From positions 1 through 64,000 of the forward strand of contig NZ_JAUDUY010000008.1 in the NCBI RefSeq assembly GCF_030380815.1: DNA of 64,000 nt, read 5' to 3'. Shown in pieces: positions 1-7,535 of the stretch. The position numbers and the translations under genes were made by a program. This stretch comes from Robiginitalea aurantiaca (GTDB lineage Bacteria; Bacteroidota; Bacteroidia; Flavobacteriales; Flavobacteriaceae). The notes under the pieces were generated by a model. That model saw nothing but the letters and a program-made list of their open reading frames with translations. It did no database searches and was not told the DNA's origin. Each line of letters opens with the position of its first letter. The stretch's first letter is position 1.

Positions 1-875
1 GCATTATCCGTAAGATTGGTAATGGTCTCGGAAATCGTTACAGAAGCAACATTTAAATACAACGCGCCATCGGCTCCTGCTGAAAGGTCATTATTTAAAT
101 CGGTACTGATAAGACTCGTAGATTCAGTTCCACCTCCATCAGTTACCTCCAGAGCACCAGCGTTCATCGTTACACCAGTGTTATATTCATTACCAACGAC
201 CTGGTCGTTGTCGGCTGCGGCATCTGAAGCCAGTTCATCAACCGCCGCTTGCACATCTGTAGCTGCAAGGCCGCTGACGGTTTCATCATATGGAATAGCA
301 GCCGCCACAATACTGCCTTCAACTAAAAAGGGGACGTCGTTTACAAAATCGCTTAGGGTGATATCCACGAAATCTAAGTTCCGGGCGGTAACCGCATTGT
401 CCTGCAATTCGGCAGCTCCCACGGAGGCGTCTGCCAGTTTATCTGAATTGATGGAATTGTTCTGTATATCCTGACTTCCGATGCTAAAATCCACAATATT
501 CTCACTGCGAATCTGACCCACCTCGAAATTGACTGACTCATCTAAAGGCGTAATGACCATTGTGGGGAAATCATTTACCACGGCCTCGGTAGTAAAAGAC
601 CTTCCCAGGGCCTCACAGAGGTTTATCCAGGCCGTACCATTGTGATAAAACAGGCATCCCTCATCCGTGTTATAGGCCAGGGCACCTTCAGAAGGGGAAA
701 TAGCCTGTAATTCCTCGCTGGTTACCCGCGTAATCACCAGAACCTGATCCCGGCTCTCCAATTCAAACAGGGAAGCCGGGTTAATGGATTGCGGATTATC
801 CCCCAACTTTACCTGGGCGAATAGCCCATGGGATATACCTAAGATGCATAGCAGTACAAAATACCTCATTTTCAT
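1..875 (-). CDS. secreted surface-type protein with phage-fibre-like repeats (3' part outside window)
   Basis: The reading frame is open from ATG at 875 to the window edge (291 codons), so the C-terminus is missing. The N-terminus is a signal peptide ending ...GLFAQ, followed by a mature part beginning VKLGDNPQSINPASLFELE, a common opening of flavobacterial surface proteins. Further on are low-complexity segments of the form INSDKLADASVGAAELQDNAV and YDETVSGLAATDVQAAVDEL; motifs of this type recur in phage tail fibres and bacterial adhesin stalks. A second in-frame ATG lies at 869. I infer an exported, probably surface-attached protein. Its function is unknown, and a type IX secretion tail would lie in the unseen part. 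Confidence 0.75.
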   Translation of the reverse strand, partial: MKMRYFVLLCILGISHGLFAQVKLGDNPQSINPASLFELESRDQVLVITRVTSEELQAISPSEGALAYNTDEGCLFYHNGTAWINLCEALGRSFTTEAVVNDFPTMVITPLDESVNFEVGQIRSENIVDFSIGSQDIQNNSINSDKLADASVGAAELQDNAVTARNLDFVDITLSDFVNDVPFLVEGSIVAAAIPYDETVSGLAATDVQAAVDELASDAAADNDQVVGNEYNTGVTMNAGALEVTDGGGTESTSLISTDLNNDLSAGADGALYLNVASVTISETITNLTDN

Positions 876-1178
876 ATGGCAGGGACAGTTTAAAAAATGC
901 CGTTAGATCCCCGGCCTGGACGGGGGGACAGAATTTATGGATAAAATTAAGATTATACCGTTAAAACCTAAGGATTTAAGCTTCAAAGGTCACTTTTATG
1001 GTTAAACGGAATTTCCAGCTTATTCCGGGCAGAAGAAAAGGGCTTTTGCTGCACTTTTAAAGCAGTAATGAGCTTTGCAATGAACCTTGCGGATTTTGCT
1101 ATTAACATAAGTTTAGGCGTGGTGGTTTTTTTTTTAGGGGAAGTTGCATTTTCTTTATAGCCAGTAAGAAGCGGGTTT
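876..1178. other. intergenic region between divergent secreted-protein genes
   Basis: These 303 bases separate two divergent genes and should hold both promoters. I see an A/T-rich stretch around 940-970 and a T-run near 1126-1136. I found no exact TANNTTTG box, no RNA gene, no repeat and no convincing small reading frame. Confidence 0.5.
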
Positions 1179-1922
1179 ATGAGGCAAATTTTTTCATTCT
1201 TTTTGTTTTTTGGGTTTCTTCTATCCGGAATGGCTCAGGAAAATGACCGCACCTTACTTCGCGGGACGGTTTTGTACCGTAATTCCGTTGTCCCAAATGA
1301 GAATGTTATCAATACCACTGCCCAGCAAGCGACTATTACCGATGAGGGAGGAAACTTTGCGATTCCCGTCAAAGCGGGGGATGAGATCGTTTTTATGGCA
1401 TTGAATTACCAGTTGCAAATGGTCGTAATTACCGATGAGATTTTAAAAAAGAACCGGCTGGTGGTAGAGGTCACGGAAAAAGTTACAGAACTGGATGAAG
1501 TCGTTGTAAGCCCTGAGGATCAGGAGGAGTTTATCCGCCTCAGTAATGAGGAATTTAAAGGTTTTGCTTACGATACAGATGAGACTTCAGAGATTGTAAA
1601 TATTGCGGAAGACCAGACCGTTCGGGGTATGCAGAATGGCCTGAATTTTGTTAACCTCTTTAAATTAATGGCCTCGGCAATAGAGGGAGATAAGCCTGAA
1701 CAGGTGGTGGCCCTTAAGCCAAGCGAAGTCTTACGTCAGGTATACGACGATGCGTTTTTTGTTCAGGATTTACAGATCCCTCAGAATCAAATTGATGCCT
1801 TTTTAATTTACTGCGACCAGCAACTTCCTCCCAAAACCCTGCTTCGAAAGGAAAATGAGTTTCAATTAATAGACTTCCTGGTCACTCAGAGTGAAGCTTT
1901 CAGAAACCAACAAAAGAATTAG
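1179..1922 (+). CDS. carboxypeptidase-regulatory-like domain protein (paralogue 1)
   Basis: A 247-residue exported protein with a signal peptide ending GMAQ. Residues about 27-110 match the carboxypeptidase-like regulatory beta-sandwich (CarboxypepD_reg-like), with the pattern G-T-V...TDEGGNFAIPVKAGDEIVF...ELDEVVV. This fold usually precedes TonB-dependent receptors, but no barrel or plug follows. The C-terminal module around residues 190-240 contains FVQDLQIPQ and a conserved Cys, and it is repeated in the next gene. The gene overlaps the following one by 32 bases. The product is probably periplasmic or outer-membrane associated; its function is unknown. Confidence 0.75.
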   Translation: MRQIFSFFLFFGFLLSGMAQENDRTLLRGTVLYRNSVVPNENVINTTAQQATITDEGGNFAIPVKAGDEIVFMALNYQLQMVVITDEILKKNRLVVEVTEKVTELDEVVVSPEDQEEFIRLSNEEFKGFAYDTDETSEIVNIAEDQTVRGMQNGLNFVNLFKLMASAIEGDKPEQVVALKPSEVLRQVYDDAFFVQDLQIPQNQIDAFLIYCDQQLPPKTLLRKENEFQLIDFLVTQSEAFRNQQKN

Positions 1923-2706
1923 GATATTACCGCTGCTCTTCGCGCTAGTTATTCTTGGTGCCTTCCATACAAGGGCTCAGGAAGGTTCTGGCATGACAGG
2001 TAAATTGAAGGGCAGATTTATGGAAGCGGGTGTTGGAATCACAAACGTCCATCTTTTGAACCTTACCAAGGAGCGTGCGACGATCTCCAATGCGGAGGGG
2101 TATTTTGCCATGGACACACAGGTTGGGGATACACTCCTGATCTCTGCCATACGTTATAAGCGCAGGACATTTGTCGTCTCTGAAAACATGCTGGCATCCA
2201 CTACCTTAATGATTGAACTGGAGCCCTTTGTCAATGAATTGGAGGAGGTCGTTTTACGTCCCTATAACCTGAGTGGGAACCTCAACAAGGATTTGGTAAA
2301 TCTGGATGTGGACGAGCCGGTTTCGGCTGTATCGCTGAACCTTCCCAATGCCACCGCCAAAAAGCGTACTCAGGCTGAGCGGCAATTGATTGAAGCCACC
2401 ACCGGCGGCGGTTTGGTACCCCTGAACCCCATATTAAACGCGATTTCGGGCCGTACTAAAATGCTTAAAAAAAGGCTGGCGCGCGACAAAGCGTATCTTT
2501 TAACCCAGGAGGTTCGGGCCCGATATCCGGACAGCTTATTTGTAAAAGATTTGCGTATTCCCCAAATACGCATCCCCGATTTTATGTATTTCTGTGAAGT
2601 GGATTCTGCCTTTGCCGAGCTGGCTGGCAGACGGGATGATCTCAAAATGTGGGACTTCCTCAAAGTCAAGGGGCTGGAATACCGCAAAACGAATCAATTG
2701 GACTAG
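1891..2706 (+). CDS. carboxypeptidase-regulatory-like domain protein (paralogue 2)
   Basis: A 271-residue paralogue of the preceding gene, starting at GTG 1891 inside its 3' end. That start gives a good signal peptide (basic start, hydrophobic core LLFALVILGAF, end RAQ). A regulatory-like beta-sandwich follows (about residues 35-125, with NAEGYFAMDTQVGDTLLIS and ELEEVVLRPY). The C-terminal module has FVKDLRIPQ at about 217-225, then a Cys, as in paralogue 1. The region between, residues 126-210, is not shared. No later ATG keeps the signal peptide, so GTG is preferred. The two genes are probably co-transcribed; their role is unknown. Confidence 0.7.
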   Translation: MKLSETNKRIRILPLLFALVILGAFHTRAQEGSGMTGKLKGRFMEAGVGITNVHLLNLTKERATISNAEGYFAMDTQVGDTLLISAIRYKRRTFVVSENMLASTTLMIELEPFVNELEEVVLRPYNLSGNLNKDLVNLDVDEPVSAVSLNLPNATAKKRTQAERQLIEATTGGGLVPLNPILNAISGRTKMLKKRLARDKAYLLTQEVRARYPDSLFVKDLRIPQIRIPDFMYFCEVDSAFAELAGRRDDLKMWDFLKVKGLEYRKTNQLD

Positions 2707-2730
2707 AATCGTTTCAATTACCTATTTTTG
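2698..2730 (+). promoter_or_regulatory. Bacteroidetes-type promoter for DUF6702 gene
   Basis: TTG at 2698-2700, a 22-base spacer, then TATTTTTG at 2723-2730 fit the Bacteroidetes consensus TTG...TANNTTTG. The box supports the ATG at 2773 over an in-frame TTG at 2728, which lies inside the box. Confidence 0.7.
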
Positions 2731-2772
2731 ACCCACCCTAAAATCACCCGACACGTTAAGAAACCAAATATC

Positions 2773-3285
2773 ATGCGCAGAAGTCTTGTCATTTTCTTTT
2801 TTATGATGCTGGTTCTTCCACTGGGTTCATTTTCAGGAGCGCATAAGTTCTATGTCAGTGTGACCAATGTGGAATACTCGGAAGCGGAAGAGGCCTTACA
2901 GATCACAAGCCGGATTTTTATCGATGATCTGGAAGCTGCACTGGAGGCCCGCTACGACGTGCAGACTGCGCTGGCAACCCCGGAGGAATCCGATCAGGCT
3001 ATTGCGCACATCGAACGCTATTTTAATGCGAAGTTTAATGTGTTTGTCAACGGATCGGTTCGGGACTTCACCCTGCTCGGGAAAAAATACGACAGAGATC
3101 AGGTCATATGCTTCCTGGAAGTAACCGGTGTGCCACGGGCAACTTTGGAGTCTGTTGGGGTGCAGAATGAAATCCTGATGGATGTTTTTGAAGAACAAAA
3201 GAACCTGGTACATCTTAAAATCCTGGGAATTAAAAAAAGCTACGTCCTGGTCCGAGAGAATAATAAAGGAATGTTAAACTTATAG
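2773..3285 (+). CDS. DUF6702 family exported protein
   Basis: A 170-residue protein with an N-terminal signal peptide (MRRSLVIFFFMMLVLPLGSFSGA). The motif HKFYVSVTNVEY after the cleavage site, the EALQITSRIFIDDLE segment and C-terminal HLKILGIKKSYVLV are as I know them for DUF6702, a Bacteroidetes family often found beside M1 peptidases. The ATG at 2773 is chosen because the promoter box covers the upstream in-frame TTG. The location is probably periplasmic. The following gene is the M1 peptidase, 68 bases away. The biochemical role is unknown. Confidence 0.75.
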   Translation: MRRSLVIFFFMMLVLPLGSFSGAHKFYVSVTNVEYSEAEEALQITSRIFIDDLEAALEARYDVQTALATPEESDQAIAHIERYFNAKFNVFVNGSVRDFTLLGKKYDRDQVICFLEVTGVPRATLESVGVQNEILMDVFEEQKNLVHLKILGIKKSYVLVRENNKGMLNL

Positions 3286-3286
3286 C

Positions 3287-3323
3287 TTTATTGGATGCTA
3301 TCCTCTAAAATCCAGTAATTTTC
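3287..3323 (+). terminator. possible weak terminator hairpin
   Basis: TTATTGGAT (3288-3296) pairs with ATCCAGTAA (3310-3318), including one G-T pair, and is followed by TTTTC. It lies between the DUF6702 and M1 peptidase genes. The stem is A/T rich and the T-run short, so it may only attenuate. Confidence 0.35.
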
Positions 3324-3353
3324 ACCCAATCCTATAATCAATACTAATATCCT

Positions 3354-5660
3354 ATGAAATTCAAGTATTTATTAACCGCATTCTTCTTTGCCTTCGCCGC
3401 CCTGACCTGGGCGCAGGAAGAAGCGGAAGAGGCCCGGAAACCAGGCCATACAAACCAGAGTAAGTTCCGTCAGTTGTATCAGGAATTTGCCACCCCCAAC
3501 ACTTACAGAAGTGCTTCGGGGACACCAGGCCCTGATTACTACCAACAACAGGCCGACTACAAGATGGACATCGTCCTGGACGACAAAAACGCCCGTCTGT
3601 ATGGAGAAGAGAGCATAACCTATCACAATAATTCCCCTGACGATCTGGAATACCTCTGGGTACAACTCGATCAGAATGTGCGCTCCAAAGATTCAAAATC
3701 TCCTTTGAGAGATGGAGGGGGCGTACCCCTTGCATACCGGACAAGTTCCTTTGCCGGAGAATACCTCACCGAGCCTTTCGATGGAGGGTTTAATATCGAA
3801 TTTGTCAAAGATGCCCAGGGCAGGACATTGGATTATACCATTAACCAGACCATGATGAGGGTCAATATTCCTCAGGCGCTGAAGAGTGGTGAGAAAATCT
3901 CATTTTCCATTAAATGGTGGTATAACATCCCCGACCATACGGTCAACCGTGCGCGTTCCGGGTATGAATATTTTCCAAAGGACGGTAACAGAGCCTACGT
4001 AATTGCCCAGTTTTTTCCCCGGATGGCGGTCTACAGTGATGTTGAGGGATGGCAAAATCACCAGTTCTGGGGAAGTGGGGAGTTTGCTTTGCCTTTTGGA
4101 AATTACGACGTAAATATCACGGTTCCTGCCGATCACGTCCTGGATGCCACGGGAGTACTGACAAATCGGAAGGAAGTCTTTTCCAAAACGATGATGTCCA
4201 GATACGAAAAGGCCAAAAAGTCTTACGATGAACCTGTAATGATTGTTACCCAGGAAGAAGTCGAGGCTGCCGAAAAAGGATTCTCGGAAAAGACCAAGAC
4301 CTGGAAGTTCCGGGCAGAGAATGTTCGGGATTACGGTTTTGCCACTTCCCGGAAGTTTATCTGGGATATGATGGCTGTTAAGATCGGAGGAAAAGATGTT
4401 ATGGCGGTTTCGCTTTATCCGAAAGAGGGAAATCCGCTTTGGGAAGATCTCTCTACCAAGGCAGTTGCCAGTACGCTTAAGAGTTACTCTGCACATACCT
4501 TCGATTACCCTTATCATAAGGCAATTTCCGTACACGCCAAAAATCAGGGAATGGAATATCCGATGATTTGCTGGAATTACGGACGTCCTAATGAAGATGG
4601 TTCTTATTCTGACCGTGTTAAGTTTGGTATGATCTCCGTGATTATTCACGAGGTTGGCCATAACTTTTTCCCCATGATTGTCAACTCTGATGAGCGGCAG
4701 TGGGGATGGATGGATGAAGGGTTGGATACCTTTATGCAGTATATAGCCGAGCAGGAGTTCGGTGAAACTTACGGCGATGTGATCGCTCCAAATGAAAAGT
4801 ACCCTTCACGACGAGGAGATCCCGCGAAAATAGTGCCTTATATGTCCGGAGACCAGGATTATATTTCCCCGATTATGTCGAATCCTGAAAATGTCTACAA
4901 CCTGGGTCCAAATGCATATGGAAAGCCGGCAACAGCACTGAATATACTTCGTGAAACCGTTATGGGACGCGAATTGTTTGACCATGCCTTCAAGACCTAT
5001 GCGGAGCGCTGGAAATTCAAACACCCAACACCAGAGGATTTCTTCCGAACCATGGAGGATGCCTCCGCGGTGGATCTGGACTGGTTCTGGAGATCCTGGT
5101 TCTACACTACGGATTATGTCGATATCGGAGTAAAGGGTGTTAAGAAGTATTACGTGAGTGATACCCCCACTGCTGAGATGAAAGAATACATGGAGACCAA
5201 TGGAATTACGGAAGCGGATCTGCCGCCACTGGTCTACCTGGCCGAGGAGGATAGTGAAGATTTTGATCCTTCTATGAAAGGTAAATCTCCCTCAGAGACC
5301 TCCCAGCCACTTAAGGAATTCATGATGGATAACATGAGTGTTGAGGAGCGGGCCCAGGTTAAAGAGCCCAAATTCTTTTACGAGGTAACATTTGACAAGC
5401 CGGGTGGGATTCCTATGCCCCTGATTGTGGAATACGCCTATGCTGACGGAACCAAAGAAACCGTGACGTATCCGCCTGAGATATGGAGGAAGAACGATGC
5501 TGAGGTCAGCCGTGTTATTTCTTCCCAGTCTGAATTGGTAGGGATTGTAGTGGACCCGAAAATGGAGACTGCGGATATAGATACTCAGAACAATAGCTGG
5601 CCTAAGGAGGATACGCCTTCCGAATTTCAGCAGTTCAAAGAGAATATCAAGGGGGAATAA
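3354..5660 (+). CDS. M1 family zinc metallopeptidase, exported
   Basis: A 768-residue protein with a signal peptide ending TWAQ. The gluzincin motif HEVGH is at 432-436 and the third zinc ligand Glu at 455 (WMDEGLD), the HExxH-x18-E spacing of M1 aminopeptidases. The N-terminal beta domain (about 60-270) resembles M1 proteins, and the region after residue 560 is a long C-terminal extension with an acidic stretch. The canonical GAMEN exopeptidase motif is not seen; NQGMEYPM (about 400) takes its place. It probably degrades peptides in the periplasm or at the surface. The gene follows the DUF6702 gene and ends in a strong terminator. Confidence 0.9.
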   Translation: MKFKYLLTAFFFAFAALTWAQEEAEEARKPGHTNQSKFRQLYQEFATPNTYRSASGTPGPDYYQQQADYKMDIVLDDKNARLYGEESITYHNNSPDDLEYLWVQLDQNVRSKDSKSPLRDGGGVPLAYRTSSFAGEYLTEPFDGGFNIEFVKDAQGRTLDYTINQTMMRVNIPQALKSGEKISFSIKWWYNIPDHTVNRARSGYEYFPKDGNRAYVIAQFFPRMAVYSDVEGWQNHQFWGSGEFALPFGNYDVNITVPADHVLDATGVLTNRKEVFSKTMMSRYEKAKKSYDEPVMIVTQEEVEAAEKGFSEKTKTWKFRAENVRDYGFATSRKFIWDMMAVKIGGKDVMAVSLYPKEGNPLWEDLSTKAVASTLKSYSAHTFDYPYHKAISVHAKNQGMEYPMICWNYGRPNEDGSYSDRVKFGMISVIIHEVGHNFFPMIVNSDERQWGWMDEGLDTFMQYIAEQEFGETYGDVIAPNEKYPSRRGDPAKIVPYMSGDQDYISPIMSNPENVYNLGPNAYGKPATALNILRETVMGRELFDHAFKTYAERWKFKHPTPEDFFRTMEDASAVDLDWFWRSWFYTTDYVDIGVKGVKKYYVSDTPTAEMKEYMETNGITEADLPPLVYLAEEDSEDFDPSMKGKSPSETSQPLKEFMMDNMSVEERAQVKEPKFFYEVTFDKPGGIPMPLIVEYAYADGTKETVTYPPEIWRKNDAEVSRVISSQSELVGIVVDPKMETADIDTQNNSWPKEDTPSEFQQFKENIKGE

Positions 5661-5674
5661 TCACCTCTTAATTT

Positions 5675-5710
5675 AAAAAAGTCCCGGTAGAGATATCGGG
5701 ACTTTTTATT
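5675..5710 (+). terminator. rho-independent terminator after M1 peptidase
   Basis: AAAAAGTCCCG (5676-5686) pairs with CGGGACTTTTT (5697-5707) around a 10-base loop and runs into TATTTT. It is a clear intrinsic terminator. Confidence 0.85.
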
Positions 5711-5736
5711 TTGGTATAGAATCTTGAGTATATTTG
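5711..5736 (+). promoter_or_regulatory. Bacteroidetes-type promoter for tatA
   Basis: TATATTTG at 5729-5736 matches TANNTTTG exactly, and TTG at 5711-5713 is a possible upstream element with a short 15-base spacer. The box ends 4 bases before the ATG, so the transcript may be leaderless or nearly so. Confidence 0.55.
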
Positions 5737-5740
5737 TGCT

Positions 5741-6019
5741 ATGGCATTGCATGTTTTATTTATCAGCGGGGCAGAAATCTTTTTCATCATGTTTATTGTG
5801 GTGATGGTCTTCGGTGCAGATAAGATTCCGGGCATTGCCAAGGGACTCGGCAAAGGAATGCGGCAGTTAAAGGATGCTACAGAGGATATTAAACGGGAGA
5901 TTCACAACAGTGCGGAGAAGCAGGGTATTGACACCTCGATTACCGATGAGTTACAAAAGGATTTCCAGGATGTCAAAAAGAAGCTGGATGATGTCGGAGG
6001 GACGATCCGACGTAAGTAA
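5741..6019 (+). CDS. tatA: twin-arginine translocase subunit TatA/TatB family
   Basis: A 92-residue protein with the TatA/E/B layout: one N-terminal membrane helix (about residues 6-24, IFFIMFIVVMVFG), the hinge FGADKIPGIAKGLG, an amphipathic helix (GKGMRQLKDATEDIKREI) and a charged tail. TatA forms the pore of the pathway that exports folded proteins with twin-arginine signals. TatA and TatB cannot be separated by sequence alone; the length and the FG hinge favour TatA. No tatC is in the window. The upstream terminator and the promoter box indicate a separate transcript. Confidence 0.85.
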   Translation: MALHVLFISGAEIFFIMFIVVMVFGADKIPGIAKGLGKGMRQLKDATEDIKREIHNSAEKQGIDTSITDELQKDFQDVKKKLDDVGGTIRRK

Positions 6020-6087
6020 GCTGTAAATACTACTTCCCTTCCTGTTTCAGGAGGCCGGACTACAACCTAAGACGGTTTTTTTCTTGT

Positions 6088-6729
6088 TTATTTTACCATG
6101 CAAAGTGTCAGTCCGTCCCTTATTGGGAGGACAACGGTTCTTACACGGGGATCTTCGCTAAGTTTTTTATTGAAGTCGATGAGGGTTTGTGTCGTGCTAT
6201 CTTTCTGAGCCACGGGCTCCACTACCTTGCCTGACCAGAGGACGTTGTCCAGGAGAATAATCCCACCTTTACGGACTTTTGGCAGGACCATCTCAAAGTA
6301 TTCCGGATACTCGGCTTTATCAGCGTCAATAAAGACGAGATCAAAGATTTTGTCAATACCCGGTATGACATCCAGGGCCTTCCCGGTAAGGCGCGTAATC
6401 TGATTTCCATAAGGACTCCGATCAAAATACCTTTTTTGTATCCCGGACAATTCGTCGTTTTTGTCTATAGTGATCAATTGACCCTTCGGGGAAAGTCCCT
6501 CCGCCAGACACAGGGCGGAATATCCTGTATAGGTGCCTATTTCTAAAATGTAGTTCGGATGTACCAAAGAGGCGATCAAACTCAATACCCTCCCCTGGAA
6601 ATGTCCTGTGATCATTCTGGGCATCAGGACTTTCAAATGAGTCTCCCGCGTTAATTCTTTGAGCAGGTCGGGTTCCTTTTCGCTATGAGTCGTGATGTAG
6701 GCCTCCAGGTCGGCAGAGAGAAAATGCAT
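6088..6729 (-). CDS. class I SAM-dependent O-methyltransferase (COMT/CCoAOMT-like)
   Basis: A 213-residue protein. The SAM-binding motif ILEIGTYTGYSALCLAEGL is at about 60-78, the metal-binding region FIDADKAEYPEYFE at about 139-152 and LLDNVLWSGKV at about 164. These are the signature of the small cation-dependent O-methyltransferases (Methyltransf_3). Family members methylate catechol-type hydroxyls; the substrate here is unknown. A variant box TATTTTCG (6742-6749, minus strand) lies 12 bases before the ATG. The gene stands alone, convergent with tatA. Confidence 0.85.
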   Translation of the reverse strand: MHFLSADLEAYITTHSEKEPDLLKELTRETHLKVLMPRMITGHFQGRVLSLIASLVHPNYILEIGTYTGYSALCLAEGLSPKGQLITIDKNDELSGIQKRYFDRSPYGNQITRLTGKALDVIPGIDKIFDLVFIDADKAEYPEYFEMVLPKVRKGGIILLDNVLWSGKVVEPVAQKDSTTQTLIDFNKKLSEDPRVRTVVLPIRDGLTLCMVK

Positions 6730-7004
6730 GTGCTTTTTTTGCGAAAATAAGTAAAAACAGGAGGTTGAAGGTATTGTCTGATGTGTGCGAGGACCATGTT
6801 TGATTCGGGGGAAAGCCCCCGCCCCCGTAAGTAAGGTAAATTGGAAAGGTGCAATATCCCAGCATCAACTTAGATATGGGCCATATGCCAACTCCTTATA
6901 GGGCTCCCCAACGCTGTACGTACAAATGCTATGGTTTTCCTTCCCGGGGTTGCGAAGGTGTTTAAATGATTCCTATCTTTCCTTTTACAGAAACACCATA
7001 GTCC
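6730..7004. other. divergent intergenic region with two short palindromes
   Basis: This region separates the methyltransferase and GNAT genes. It contains ATATGG-G-CCATAT (6874-6886) and TGTACGTACA (6915-6924), both perfect inverted repeats, upstream of the GNAT promoter. I see no reading frame likely to be real and no RNA gene. Confidence 0.4.
6950..6981 (+). promoter_or_regulatory. probable promoter of GNAT gene
   Basis: TTG at 6950-6952, a 21-base spacer and TATCTTTC at 6974-6981 (one mismatch to TANNTTTG) lie 23 bases before the ATG at 7005. Confidence 0.5.
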
Positions 7005-7484
7005 ATGAAAGTTTCCATTCGAAAAGCAACTTTGGATGATATCCCGATACTCAAAGTATTCGAGCAGGGACTCATAAGTGATGAACGGCCGTTTGACGCG
7101 ACAATTCGGCCAGATCCGGTCCACTATTATGACTTAAAAGCCCTTATTACGGATTCCAAAACCTGTTTTCTAATCGCTTTTGAGGGGGATGAAATCCTTG
7201 CCTCCGGATATGCGACCCGTAAAATTCCGCGTCCTTATTTAGACCACAAAGCCTTTGCCTATTTTGGATTTATGTACACCCGTCCCGAATATCGGGGCCT
7301 GGGAATTAATGGTATGATTGTCAAGGCCTTAAAAGAATGGTCGGTTGACCGGGGGCTCCACGAAATGCGACTGACGGTCTATCCAGGAAATCAACCCGCA
7401 ATTCGCGCCTATGAGAAAGTTGGTTTCACTTCACATCTGGTGGAGATGCGATTCCGTGAAGGTGAAACAGATTCAGGCAAATAA
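7005..7484 (+). CDS. GNAT family N-acetyltransferase
   Basis: A 159-residue protein opening with MKVSIRKATLDDIPILKVFEQ, the typical first strand and helix of GNAT enzymes. The acetyl-CoA binding motif A is FMYTRPEYRGLGINGMIVKALKEW at about 88-111, and YPGNQPAIRAYEKVGF at about 125-140 is motif B. These enzymes transfer acetyl from acetyl-CoA to an amine; the substrate cannot be read from the sequence. The gene lies 51 bases before kynureninase, which has its own promoter box, so a functional link is possible but not shown. Confidence 0.85.
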   Translation: MKVSIRKATLDDIPILKVFEQGLISDERPFDATIRPDPVHYYDLKALITDSKTCFLIAFEGDEILASGYATRKIPRPYLDHKAFAYFGFMYTRPEYRGLGINGMIVKALKEWSVDRGLHEMRLTVYPGNQPAIRAYEKVGFTSHLVEMRFREGETDSGK

Positions 7485-7512
7485 CAGGAGCTTCGAATTG
7501 AATTGTTCGTCG

Positions 7513-7520
7513 TATTTTTG
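7513..7520 (+). promoter_or_regulatory. -7 promoter box of kynU
   Basis: TATTTTTG (7513-7520) matches TANNTTTG exactly, 15 bases before the ATG at 7536. It rules against the in-frame TTG at 7503 as start. Confidence 0.6.
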
Positions 7521-7535
7521 ATCAAAACCCATTCG

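Noticed and set aside
16-474. Rightward open frame of 152 codons at the window start
   Set aside because: It is antisense to the leftward secreted-protein frame, which has a signal peptide and family-type motifs; the rightward product is Ser/Ala-rich and featureless.
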